9,689 nucleotides of DNA from an uncultured Eubacteriales bacterium (GTDB lineage: Bacteria; Bacillota; Clostridia; Oscillospirales; Oscillospiraceae): the NCBI GenBank assembly GCA_900550585.1, contig URST01000074.1, forward strand, positions 1 to 9,689, read 5' to 3'. Of this stretch, positions 1-6,442 are shown one piece after another; within the stretch, counting starts at the first letter, position 1, and each line of letters begins with the position of its first letter. The position numbers and the translations under genes were made by a program. The notes beneath the pieces were generated by a model that saw only the letters and a list, made by a program, of their open reading frames with translations, was not told the DNA's origin and made no database searches.

Positions 1-920
1 CCCGCGCCCCAGTTGCGGCTGACGAAGCTGGCGCAGGCGGTGTAGAACGCCGCCATCATGTTGAACACCAGCGTATCGGCGTTGGCGGCAGCCGCCGCGC
101 CGGAGACGGTGATCTCGTCGAAGGAGTTGAGGCCCGCCTGTACGAACAGGTTCGCCACGGCGAAAATAGCGTTCTGCAGGCCGGAGGGAATGCCGATCAT
201 CAGGATGCGCTTGGCCGCCATCCTGTGGATGCGCAGCTTCCGCATGTCCAGACGGCAGGCGTCCTTCCGCCGCAGCAGGTGGACAAAGATGAGCACGGCC
301 GACACCCACTGCGCGATGGCGCTGGCGATGGCCACGCCCTCGGCGGACATATTGCAGCCGATGACGAACACCAGATTCAGAATGACGTTCAGCACACCGG
401 CCACGGACAGATAGATCAGCGGGCGCTTGGTGTCGCCGGTGGCGCTGAGGATGCCGTTGCCGCAGTTGTAGATGCCCATGCCCGGCAGGCCCAGCGCGTA
501 GATGCGCAGGTACAGCACGGCGCCGGGGAGAAACTCCTCCTTGGTATTCAGCAGCCGCAGCATCGGCTCGGCAAAGAACAGGCAGATCACGCACACCAGC
601 ACGCCTGCGCCCAGACAGATCAGCAGGGAGGAGTGGGTGGTGCGCTCCACGTTTTCATCGTCGCCGATGCCCAGCCAGCGTGCCACGGACACATTGACGC
701 CCGCGCCGATGCCGATGAGCAGGCCGGTGAACAGGGACACCAGCGTGGTGGTGGAGCCCACGGCGCCCAGCGCGATATAGGTGTTGTAGGCGTACTTGCC
801 GGCGATGGCCACGTCGCTGAGGTTGAACAGCACCTCCAGCACCTGCGTCAGCATCAGCGGCAGGCTGAACAGCAGGATATTTTTCCACAGAGAGCCGCTG
901 GTCATCTCGACCTTTTTCAT
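1..920 (-). CDS. MATE family efflux transporter, C-terminal part beyond the window
   Basis: An open frame read from the ATG at 918-920 gives 306 residues with no stop before the window edge, so roughly two thirds of a usual 440-460 residue MATE protein is present. It is an inner-membrane transporter of the multidrug and toxin extrusion family, which exports cationic drugs or metabolites in exchange for Na+ or H+. The first helix region (LLFSLPLMLTQVLEVLFNLSD, residues about 17-36) is the typical MATE N-terminal lobe. A glycine-rich helix lies near 62-80, and GNGILSATGDTKRPL (155-168) followed by LNVILNLVFV (177-186) matches the conserved end of the first lobe. The second lobe starts near 240 (IGIPSGLQN) and ends at the edge with ASFVSRNWGA. 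GGAGG lies 6 nt before the ATG. It differs clearly in sequence from the MATE gene at 1934-3271, so the two are not a recent duplication. The substrate cannot be read from the sequence. Confidence 0.9.
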   Translation of the reverse strand, partial: MKKVEMTSGSLWKNILLFSLPLMLTQVLEVLFNLSDVAIAGKYAYNTYIALGAVGSTTTLVSLFTGLLIGIGAGVNVSVARWLGIGDDENVERTTHSSLLICLGAGVLVCVICLFFAEPMLRLLNTKEEFLPGAVLYLRIYALGLPGMGIYNCGNGILSATGDTKRPLIYLSVAGVLNVILNLVFVIGCNMSAEGVAIASAIAQWVSAVLIFVHLLRRKDACRLDMRKLRIHRMAAKRILMIGIPSGLQNAIFAVANLFVQAGLNSFDEITVSGAAAAANADTLVFNMMAAFYTACASFVSRNWGA

Positions 921-961
921 ACTGTACCTCCCAACTTCCGGCGCCCGGATTTTCTACATAA

Positions 962-990
962 TATATAACACAGCTTTCGCAAGGCTGCAA
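962..990 (-). promoter_or_regulatory. Promoter of the first MATE gene
   Basis: On the minus strand TTGCAG (985-990) is followed after 17 bp by TATATA (962-967) in an AT-rich block. The predicted transcript would begin near 955, about 35 nt before the start codon of the MATE gene. This is pattern matching only. Confidence 0.55.
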
Positions 991-1152
991 GAGCAGAGTA
1001 TAACACCGCCCACGGGGCAAAGCAAGCATATTTACCAACAGATTTTCCTCCGGAAAAACCGGGGCGGATTGTGCACAATGTATTCCCATACGGAAAATAT
1101 GGTGGATTTTTCGCCCGCTCATGTGCCGCATTTTGAAATTTTCATCTGCCGG

Positions 1153-1181
1153 TTGCCCCGGCGCGCCGGATGTGGTATGCT
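1153..1181 (+). promoter_or_regulatory. Promoter of the HAD phosphatase gene
   Basis: TTGCCC (1153-1158), a 17-bp spacer and TATGCT (1176-1181) lie about 28 nt before the ATG at 1209. An in-frame upstream ATG at 1170 falls inside this spacer, which argues that the ATG at 1209 is the true start. Confidence 0.5.
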
Positions 1182-1208
1182 GGGTGCAGCAAACGAGAGG
1201 AGCCGCCT

Positions 1209-1898
1209 ATGAAACTGATCCTGATCGACATCGACAATACCCTGCTGGATTTCGACGCCTACACCCTTCAGACCATGGAGGAGGGCTTCGCCCACTTCGG
1301 CCTGCGGCCCTACGAGCCGTGGATGTACGACGTGTTCCACCGGGAGAACAACAAGCTCTGGCGGCAGATCGAGGAGGGCACCCTGACGTTTCAGGAGCTG
1401 GAGAAGATCCGCTGGAACAACGTGTTCGCCGCGCTGGGCATAGACTTCGACGGCCCGGTGTTCGAGAAATACTTCCGCGCCGCCATCCACGAGAGCGCTA
1501 TCCCCGTGCCCGGCGCCCATGAGCTGCTGGAGGCCCTGCGCGGCCGGTATCTGCTGGCCGCCGCCAGCAACGGCCCCTACGAGCAGCAGCTCCACCGGCT
1601 GGCGCTGGCGGGCATGAAGGACTGCTTCACCTACTTCTTCATCTCCCAGCGCATCGGCGCGTCCAAGCCGTCCCCGGTGTTCTTCGACGCCGCCTTCCGG
1701 GAGGTCAACGAGGGCCGCGAGGTGCCTGTGACTCCGGCGGACGCCGCCATCATCGGCGACTCCCTGACCTCCGACATGGCCGGCGGCAGGGGATACGGCC
1801 TCAGGACCGTCTACTACCGCCGCCCCGGTGCCGCTCCCGCCAATGACAGCGTGGACATCACCGTGGAGGATCTCCGGGACATCCCCGCACTTCTGTAA
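1209..1898 (+). CDS. HAD superfamily hydrolase, YjjG-like nucleotidase
   Basis: This 229-residue cytoplasmic protein has all four haloacid dehalogenase motifs in order. Motif I is DIDNT with the nucleophile D7 and the acid/base D9. Motif II is S120 in AAASNG, motif III is K153 in GASKP, and motif IV is IIGDSLTSD with D184 and D189 for Mg2+. The helical cap lies between about residues 15 and 95. The cap sequence (NNKLW, EEGTLTFQELEKIRW) and the overall length are close to the E. coli YjjG family, pyrimidine 5'-nucleotidases thought to clear non-canonical nucleotides. The exact substrate is inference. The ATG at 1209 is chosen because AGAGGAG sits just upstream and the protein then starts MKLILIDID, as the family does. 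A frame from 1170 would add 13 residues from the promoter region. The gene is a single unit, divergent from a MATE gene and ended by the hairpin at 1897-1935. Confidence 0.88.
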   Translation: MKLILIDIDNTLLDFDAYTLQTMEEGFAHFGLRPYEPWMYDVFHRENNKLWRQIEEGTLTFQELEKIRWNNVFAALGIDFDGPVFEKYFRAAIHESAIPVPGAHELLEALRGRYLLAAASNGPYEQQLHRLALAGMKDCFTYFFISQRIGASKPSPVFFDAAFREVNEGREVPVTPADAAIIGDSLTSDMAGGRGYGLRTVYYRRPGAAPANDSVDITVEDLRDIPALL

Positions 1899-1935
1899 AA
1901 AAAGAGACGTATGCCCCGGCATACGTCTCTTTTTT
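1897..1935. terminator. Bidirectional intrinsic terminator
   Basis: A perfect 12-bp stem (GAGACGTATGCC at 1904-1915 with GGCATACGTCTC at 1918-1929) is flanked by seven A residues on the left and six T residues on the right. It can therefore stop both the HAD gene (plus) and the MATE gene (minus). The stop codon of the HAD gene runs into its left A-tract, and the stop codon of the MATE gene overlaps its right T-tract. Confidence 0.93.
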
Positions 1936-3271
1936 ACGTTTTCGGTGTCAGCAGCGCCGTCCGGTGCCGCAGGTAGTACCCGTACCCGGCGATGTCCGCC
2001 AGCAGCCACCCGATGGGAATGGCCGCCCAGATGCCCGCCTCGCCCACCGGCTCTGCCAGCGCGTAGGCCAGCGCCACGCGGGTGCCCAGGGAGATGACCG
2101 TCAGCACCACGCTCATGCCGGGCCGCTGCACGGCGCGGTAGAAGCCGTACAGCAGGAACAGGCACCCGATCCCGGCGTAGAACGCCCCCTCGATGCGAAG
2201 ATAGAGAACGCCGGCGGTGATGACATCCGTCTCGCCCGCCTGCACGAAAAGCCCCATCAGCGGACGGGCAAATATCACCACCAGCGCCGCCACGGCGCAG
2301 GAGAAGGCGGCGCTCACCGCCGTGGCGTGCCGCAGCCCCTGCCGCAGCCGCTCCGGCTGCCCGGCGCCGTAGTTCTGGGCCGCAAAGGTGGAAAAGGCGT
2401 TGCCGAACTCCTGTACCGGCAGATAGGCAAAGGCGTCGATCTTCACGGCGGCGGCAAACGCCGCCATGACCACCGGTCCGAAGCTGTCCACCAGCCGCTG
2501 CACCAGCAGGATGCCGAAATTCATGGCCGACTGCTGCACGCAGGTCAGCAGGGACAGATCCAGCAGCTCCCGGAGGGTGCGCCGGTCGAACCGGAAGTCC
2601 TCCCGCCGCGGCAGCAGCTCCCGGCACCGCCGCAGGGCGTACACCGTCAGCCCCAGCCCGGCGGCGTACTGGGCGATGACCGTGGCCGCCGCCGCGCCGG
2701 ATACGCCCCACCGGCACACCAGCACGAACAGCAGGTCCAGCCCTACGTTCAGCAAAGCTGCGCCGCCCAGAAACCACAGCGGCGCGGCGGAGTTGCCCGC
2801 CGCACGCAGCAGGCAGGCAAAGTAGTTGTACAGAAACGTGGCTGCCAGCCCCGCGAAGATGATGCGAAGATAGCCGCCCATGTCGTTCAGCAGCACCTCC
2901 GGCACCTGCAAAAACCGCAGGATCGGGGAGAGCAGGGCATACACCAGCCCCGTCAGCACCGCCGTTACCGCCCCGATGAGGCAGAGCGCCAGTGCGGCAG
3001 CCCGGCGCAGGGACGCCATGTCCCCCCGCCCGATGCAGATGGCGAACAGCGCTCCCGCGCCCATGGCCAGCCCCAGAAAAATGGAGGTGAGGAACGTCAT
3101 CAGCGTGAACGCCGAGCCTACCGCCGCCAGGGCGTCCCGGCCCAGCGCCCGCCCCACGATGAGGGTGTCCGCCACATTATATAATTGCTGCAGAAGGCTC
3201 CCCACCATCATGGGCAGGGCAAACAGCAGCAGGCTGCGGGTGATGCCGCCTCTGGTCATGTCCCGATACAT
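1934..3271 (-). CDS. MATE family efflux transporter, complete
   Basis: This is a complete 445-residue polytopic membrane protein, a normal length for a MATE transporter, with about 12 hydrophobic helices. Family signatures are QQLYNVADTLIVGRALG (28-44) in the first helices, GAGALFAICIGRGD (71-84), RAAGNSAAPLWF with LNVGLDLLFV at the end of the N-lobe, and AAQNYGAG in the C-lobe. It is expected to export cationic compounds by Na+ or H+ antiport. The substrate is unknown. The start at 3271 is supported by GGGAG 5 nt upstream. A second in-frame ATG at 3259 has a poorer ribosome binding site. The 67-nt gap to the upstream oxidase-like gene contains a strong hairpin but no obvious promoter, so read-through from that gene is the likely source of expression. 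This protein belongs to a different MATE branch from the one at 1-920. Confidence 0.93.
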   Translation of the reverse strand: MYRDMTRGGITRSLLLFALPMMVGSLLQQLYNVADTLIVGRALGRDALAAVGSAFTLMTFLTSIFLGLAMGAGALFAICIGRGDMASLRRAAALALCLIGAVTAVLTGLVYALLSPILRFLQVPEVLLNDMGGYLRIIFAGLAATFLYNYFACLLRAAGNSAAPLWFLGGAALLNVGLDLLFVLVCRWGVSGAAAATVIAQYAAGLGLTVYALRRCRELLPRREDFRFDRRTLRELLDLSLLTCVQQSAMNFGILLVQRLVDSFGPVVMAAFAAAVKIDAFAYLPVQEFGNAFSTFAAQNYGAGQPERLRQGLRHATAVSAAFSCAVAALVVIFARPLMGLFVQAGETDVITAGVLYLRIEGAFYAGIGCLFLLYGFYRAVQRPGMSVVLTVISLGTRVALAYALAEPVGEAGIWAAIPIGWLLADIAGYGYYLRHRTALLTPKT

Positions 3272-3289
3272 AGAAACTCCCTGTGCAAA

Positions 3290-3316
3290 GGAACGGGAGC
3301 CGCCGGCTCCCGTTCC
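3290..3316 (-). terminator. Strong hairpin with poor T-tract between two genes
   Basis: GGAACGGGAGCC (3290-3301) pairs perfectly with GGCTCCCGTTCC (3305-3316) around a 3-nt loop. On the minus strand it is followed only by CTTTGC, not a run of T. It may be a weak terminator, an attenuator or a 3'-end stabilising hairpin between the oxidase-like gene and the MATE gene. Confidence 0.55.
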
Positions 3317-3338
3317 CCGTGTGATGTGTCGTTTTGGC

Positions 3339-4358
3339 TCAATAGCCGAACAGCATGGAGCGCTTGATGTCGGCCAGGCAGTGTGCGCCGCACATGGCCA
3401 TGGTGTCGGCCAGCTCGGCCTTCAGCTTGTCCACATAGACCTGCACGCCCTCGGCGCCGCCGCCGTATACCATGTTCACAAAGGGCCGCCCGATGAGCAC
3501 GGCGTCCGCGCCCAGTGCCAGCGCCTTGAACACGTCCATGCCGGTGCGGATGCCGCCGTCCACCAGAATGGTCATCTGACCGCCCACCGCGTCCGCGATG
3601 GCGGGCAGCACCTCCGCCGTGGCGGGGCACTGATCCAGCACCCGGCCGCCGTGGTTGCTGACCACGATGCCGCTGGCTCCGGCCTTCAGCGCTTTTTTGG
3701 CGCCGTTCACCGTCATGATGCCCTTGAGGATGAAGGGCTTCTCCGCCATCTCCGCGATCTGCCGCAGCTCGTCCACCGTCTTGCTGCCGGCGGGCGGCGT
3801 CAGGTTCTTCAGGAACGGCAGGCCCGCCGCGTCGATGTCCATAGCGACGGCGATGGGGTTGGCGGCCTTCACCAGCGCCAGCTTTTCCTCCACCAGCGCC
3901 ATGTTCCACGGCTTCACCGTGGGTACGCCGCAGCCGTGGTTCTTCTTCAGCGCCTCGGACGCCGCCTTGATAACGGCGGGGTCGATGCCGTCGCCGGTAA
4001 AGGCGGCGATGCCCGCGTCAGCGCAGGCGGACACCAGAATGTCGTTGTACGTCAGGTCGTCGTACTTATCGCCGTAGTGCATCTGCATAGCGCCCACCGG
4101 CGCGGCGAACACCGGCAGCACCACCTTCTTGCCGAAGAAGTCGTAGGACGTGTCCACCGGCTTGTTCTCGCAGATGGTGTCCATGTTGACGCACAGCTCC
4201 TGCCACTTCTGATAGTTGCGGATGAAGCCGGTGCCGATGCCCTTGGCGCCGGGGCCGGGCACGGTGTTTTTGCAGGCCAGTCCGTTGCAGCTGGGACAGG
4301 ACTTGCAGTACGGGCCCATGCAGGTGCGGGCGTTGTTGAGGATCTCCTGATATGTCAT
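3339..4358 (-). CDS. FMN-dependent alpha-hydroxy-acid oxidase/dehydrogenase family protein with cysteine-rich N-terminus
   Basis: This 339-residue soluble TIM-barrel flavoprotein is of the lactate/glycolate oxidase family. The C-terminal half carries the diagnostic active site: K212 in ILKGI, SNHGGRVLDQ with H236 as the catalytic base and R239 for the substrate carboxylate, and VDGGIRTGMDVFKALALGA (267-284), which binds the FMN phosphate. IGRP follows near 289. The N-terminal part is not canonical. It lacks the usual DYY tyrosine segment and instead has five cysteines (C13, C18, C21, C24, C29; spacing C-x4-C-x2-C-x2-C-x4-C) that could bind a metal or iron-sulfur cluster. At 339 residues it is also shorter than the 350-400 usual for lactate dehydrogenases. 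The substrate is unknown, and a direct claim of lactate oxidation is not justified. GGAGG lies 9 nt before the ATG at 4356-4358. It is transcribed from its own promoter, with the MATE gene downstream. Confidence 0.87.
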   Translation of the reverse strand: MTYQEILNNARTCMGPYCKSCPSCNGLACKNTVPGPGAKGIGTGFIRNYQKWQELCVNMDTICENKPVDTSYDFFGKKVVLPVFAAPVGAMQMHYGDKYDDLTYNDILVSACADAGIAAFTGDGIDPAVIKAASEALKKNHGCGVPTVKPWNMALVEEKLALVKAANPIAVAMDIDAAGLPFLKNLTPPAGSKTVDELRQIAEMAEKPFILKGIMTVNGAKKALKAGASGIVVSNHGGRVLDQCPATAEVLPAIADAVGGQMTILVDGGIRTGMDVFKALALGADAVLIGRPFVNMVYGGGAEGVQVYVDKLKAELADTMAMCGAHCLADIKRSMLFGY

Positions 4359-4395
4359 GAAAATATACCTCCGTTTTCAGGGAATGCGTACCGCC

Positions 4396-4423
4396 ATTTT
4401 ACGCTGTCGGCGGAAAAAAGCAA
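4396..4423 (-). promoter_or_regulatory. Promoter of the alpha-hydroxy-acid oxidase-like gene
   Basis: On the minus strand TTGCTT (4418-4423), a 16-bp spacer and TAAAAT (4396-4401) lie about 38 nt before the start codon. The -35 box sits 15 nt beyond the stop codon of the upstream flavoprotein gene, so the two genes probably have separate transcripts. Confidence 0.5.
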
Positions 4424-4437
4424 CCCCATTTTCTGCT

Positions 4438-5061
4438 TTATTCGTGGTGGAAGCTGGTAACGATGGGCGTTTCCTTTTCCGGCAGGCCGTACTGCGCCTT
4501 TCCCAGCTGAATGGACTTCATCAGGAACGCCATGTTCCGCCCCAGCGTCCGCATGGTCTGCAGGCCCTCCTTGTCCTGCCGCACCTCCTCCGGTGTGTTG
4601 CCGTACACCATGTTCCAGTACTGGCTGCTGGCAATGGGCATCCCGGCGATGGTGAAATACTTGTTCAGCACATCGAAGCTGGCGGTGTTGCCGCCCCGGC
4701 GGCAGGACACCACCGACGCGCCCACCTTCATGGTCAGGTTCCGGATGCCGGTGCTGTAAAACAGCCGGTCCATGAACGCCACCGCGCCGCCGGCGGGGGA
4801 GGCGTAGTACACCGGCGCGCCGATGACCAGAGCATCGGCCTCCAGCAGCTTGGGCGCCGTCTCGTTCACCACGTCGTCGAACACGCACTTTCCGGTAGCG
4901 CGGCACTTGCCGCAGGCGATGCAGCCGTGGGTGGTGCGTGCCCCGGCCTGTACGATCTCCGTCTCGATGCCCTCGGCCTCCAGCGTCCGGGCCAGCTCCT
5001 CCAGCGCCGTGTAGGTGCAGCCCCTTTCGTGGGGACTTCCGTTGATGAGCAATGCTTTCAT
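4438..5061 (-). CDS. Flavodoxin-fold NAD(P)H-dependent oxidoreductase, iron-sulfur flavoprotein-like
   Basis: The protein is 207 residues and starts MKALLINGSP, the FMN phosphate loop of the NADPH-dependent FMN reductase/flavodoxin-like fold (N7-P10). A compact cysteine motif follows, C47-x2-C50-x2-C53-x5-C59, which is the pattern that holds a [4Fe-4S] cluster in archaeal and clostridial iron-sulfur flavoproteins. GAPVYYASPAG (about 85-95) is the second flavin-contacting loop. It most likely moves electrons between a ferredoxin or NAD(P)H and an unknown acceptor in the cytoplasm. The physiological partner is not visible. The ATG at 5059-5061 is chosen because AAGGAGG lies 7 nt upstream. The open frame extends 25 codons further through the promoter and has no ribosome binding site there. 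The gene is preceded by its own strong promoter and by the terminator of the DUF2325 gene. Confidence 0.87.
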   Translation of the reverse strand: MKALLINGSPHERGCTYTALEELARTLEAEGIETEIVQAGARTTHGCIACGKCRATGKCVFDDVVNETAPKLLEADALVIGAPVYYASPAGGAVAFMDRLFYSTGIRNLTMKVGASVVSCRRGGNTASFDVLNKYFTIAGMPIASSQYWNMVYGNTPEEVRQDKEGLQTMRTLGRNMAFLMKSIQLGKAQYGLPEKETPIVTSFHHE

Positions 5062-5091
5062 AGCCAGACCTCCTTGGGTGATTTTGCGGCC

Positions 5092-5119
5092 ATTATAGCA
5101 TACTTTCTGCAAAAAGCAA
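5092..5119 (-). promoter_or_regulatory. Promoter of the iron-sulfur flavoprotein-like gene
   Basis: On the minus strand a perfect TATAAT (5092-5097), extended by an upstream TGC, is preceded by TTGCTT (5114-5119) at a 16-bp spacing. The predicted leader is about 25 nt and includes the AAGGAGG ribosome binding site. Confidence 0.75.
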
Positions 5120-5134
5120 CACCGTGCGCCCCGC

Positions 5135-5172
5135 AAAAAAGCCCTGCGGAAGGCTCGTGCCTCCCGCAGGGC
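5135..5172 (-). terminator. Intrinsic terminator of the DUF2325 gene
   Basis: On the minus strand GCCCTGCGG pairs with CCGCAGGGC, continued by a G-T pair and AGGC/GCCT around an ACGA loop. This gives a 14-bp stem (5141-5172), followed directly by six T residues (5135-5140). It begins 7 nt after the stop codon. Confidence 0.93.
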
Positions 5173-5178
5173 CGTTTC

Positions 5179-5469
5179 TCACGCCTGCTGCGCCGCGTAT
5201 TTCTCCAGAATGCCCCGCAGCGCCGACAGGGAGCTGGTGTGGCACCGCTCGATGATGGTGCCGCTGCCCTTCAGCTCGCTGAGTGCGCCCTGCACCAGCT
5301 TGTGGGACATGGTGTTGGTGAAGAAGATCGTCAGATCCGGCCGGCCCAGCTTGTTTTTCAGCCCGCCTGCCGGCTTCGTCAGCACCTTGGCCTGACACCG
5401 GTACGCGCCGCACAGCTCCTTATAGCGGCGCTCCATGCACTCATTTCCACCCAATATGACAACGCTCAT
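5179..5469 (-). CDS. DUF2325 domain protein
   Basis: This small 96-residue protein is recognised as DUF2325 from its opening MSVVILGGNECMERRY, the central PDLTIFFTNTMSHKLVQ (44-60) and the closing ERCHTSSLSALRGIL (74-88), all typical of this widespread Firmicutes family of no proven function. It is predicted to be cytoplasmic with an alternating beta/alpha pattern. It has four cysteines (11, 20, 25, 76) and no transmembrane segment or signal peptide. AAGGAGG is 8 nt before the ATG at 5467-5469. It is a single-gene transcript with its own promoter (5520-5548), a palindromic operator candidate in the leader (5495-5512) and a strong terminator after the stop. It is divergent from proB, with both promoters within a 184-bp gap. 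The operator suggests tightly controlled expression. Confidence 0.85.
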   Translation of the reverse strand: MSVVILGGNECMERRYKELCGAYRCQAKVLTKPAGGLKNKLGRPDLTIFFTNTMSHKLVQGALSELKGSGTIIERCHTSSLSALRGILEKYAAQQA

Positions 5470-5494
5470 ACACGCCGCCTCCTTCAGTTGAATT

Positions 5495-5512
5495 AGTTAG
5501 ACATCTCTAACT
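5495..5512. promoter_or_regulatory. Operator-like palindrome in the leader of the DUF2325 gene
   Basis: AGTTAGA (5495-5501) and TCTAACT (5506-5512) are perfect inverted arms around CATC. It lies 7 nt downstream of the -10 box of the minus-strand promoter, so a bound repressor would cover the transcription start. The TTAG/CTAA arms recall metal-responsive DtxR-family sites, but the spacing is not the classic one. The regulator is not known. Confidence 0.6.
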
Positions 5513-5519
5513 GCTTGCT

Positions 5520-5548
5520 ATCATACCAGAACCGCCGGGGATTTGCAA
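5520..5548 (-). promoter_or_regulatory. Promoter of the DUF2325 gene
   Basis: On the minus strand TTGCAA (5543-5548), a 17-bp spacer ending in TGG and TATGAT (5520-5525) give a good sigma-A-like promoter. The start of transcription would fall at about 5513, at the edge of the palindrome. Confidence 0.7.
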
Positions 5549-5581
5549 GACATTTTTTACATTTTCTTCCGCCGCTGTCCC

Positions 5582-5610
5582 TTGCAATTTCCGCGGCCCT
5601 GTCCTATAAT
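5582..5610 (+). promoter_or_regulatory. Promoter of proBA
   Basis: TTGCAA (5582-5587), a 17-bp spacer and a perfect TATAAT (5605-5610) lie 43 nt before the proB ATG. I see no T-box, attenuator or riboswitch in the short leader, which leaves product inhibition of ProB as the likely main control. Confidence 0.78.
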
Positions 5611-5653
5611 GTCCAAAAACGCAGGCCCGGACGGGCCGAAAGGGGGCAGCGGT

Positions 5654-6442
5654 ATGCGTATCGTTGTAAAAGTGGGCACCTCCACACTGGCACACGCCAC
5701 AGGGCGCCTGAACATCCGCCGCATGGAGCATCTGTGCAAGGTGCTCAGCGACCTGAAAAACGCCGGGCACCAGATCATCTTGGTGTCCTCCGGCGCCATC
5801 GGCATGGGCGTGGGTAAGCTGGGGCTGCCGGGCCGCCCGGCGGACATGCCCAGCAAGCAGGCGGCTGCCGCCGTGGGCCAGTGCGAGCTGATGTACACCT
5901 ACGACAAGCTGTTCACGGAGTACAGCCACACCGTGGCCCAGCTGCTGCTCACCGGCGAGGACATCAGAAGCGAGCAGCGCAGCCGCAACGTCCGCAACAC
6001 CCTGACCCGCCTGCTGGAGCTGGGGGCGCTGCCGGTCATCAACGAGAACGACGCCGTGGCCACCGACGAGATCGGCGTGGAGAACACCATCGGCGAGAAC
6101 GACACCCTGTCGGCCATCGTGGCCGCCGCCATCGGCGCGGATGTGCTGGTACTGCTGTCGGATATCGACGGCCTGTACGATAAGGACCCCCGCCACCATC
6201 CCGATGCCCGCCTCATCCCCACGGTGGAGCGTGTGGACGACGACCTCTACACCCTGGCGGAGGACAGCAGCACCGGCCTCGGCACCGGCGGCATGGTCAC
6301 GAAGCTGCGTGCCGCCGCCATCGCCACCGCCGCCGGCTGCGAAATGGTCATCGCCAACGGCGCCGCGCCGGAGGTGCTGTACGACATCGCCGAGGGCAAG
6401 CCCGCCGGCACCAGATTTCTCACAGGGAGGGCCGTGAAATGA
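5654..6442 (+). CDS. proB: Glutamate 5-kinase, short form without PUA domain
   Basis: ProB phosphorylates L-glutamate with ATP to glutamate 5-phosphate, the first and feedback-inhibited step of proline synthesis, in the cytoplasm. The 262-residue protein is a single amino-acid-kinase domain. It has the N-terminal KVGTSTL loop (6-12), VSSGAIGMG (44-52), SKQAAAAVGQ (67-76), the glutamate-binding PVINENDAVA (127-136), LLSDIDGLYDKDP (167-179) with the nucleotide site, and GLGTGGMVTK (208-217). The E. coli enzyme has about 367 residues because of a C-terminal PUA domain, which is absent here. Short ProB forms are known in Firmicutes, so this is not a truncation. The ATG at 5654 is chosen because an AGGGGG stretch lies upstream and the protein then starts at the kinase strand. 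The longer open frame would begin upstream of the promoter. The stop overlaps the proA start as ATGA, indicating translational coupling. Confidence 0.96.
   Translation: MRIVVKVGTSTLAHATGRLNIRRMEHLCKVLSDLKNAGHQIILVSSGAIGMGVGKLGLPGRPADMPSKQAAAAVGQCELMYTYDKLFTEYSHTVAQLLLTGEDIRSEQRSRNVRNTLTRLLELGALPVINENDAVATDEIGVENTIGENDTLSAIVAAAIGADVLVLLSDIDGLYDKDPRHHPDARLIPTVERVDDDLYTLAEDSSTGLGTGGMVTKLRAAAIATAAGCEMVIANGAAPEVLYDIAEGKPAGTRFLTGRAVK

Noticed and set aside
225..968. A 247-codon plus-strand open frame in the first MATE region
   Set aside because: The minus-strand translation is a clean MATE N-terminal lobe. The plus-strand product is Gln/His-rich with no recognisable fold.
1170..1208. Upstream in-frame start for the HAD protein
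   Set aside because: The ATG lies inside the predicted promoter spacer, has no ribosome binding site and would add 13 residues before the family's conserved N-terminal strand.
1119..2777. A 552-codon open frame on the minus strand crossing the HAD gene, the terminator and part of the MATE gene
   Set aside because: It is a frame-shifted shadow in GC-rich DNA. Its sequence is Gly/Ala/Arg/His-rich without any family motif, it runs antisense to a clear HAD gene and through a strong terminator, and it has no ribosome binding site.
1..3271. Two MATE genes as a recent tandem duplication
   Set aside because: Their N-terminal lobes share only family-level motifs, differ throughout in other residues, and are separated by an unrelated gene.
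4417..4439. Possible terminator after the iron-sulfur flavoprotein gene (AAAGCA/TGCTTT, 11-nt loop, then T residues)
   Set aside because: The stem is only 6 bp and AT-rich, and it overlaps the better-supported promoter of the next gene, so I do not call it.
5613..5653. Possible T-box or proline-responsive leader before proB
   Set aside because: Only about 40 nt separate the predicted transcription start from the ATG, with no hairpin pair or specifier-loop features.
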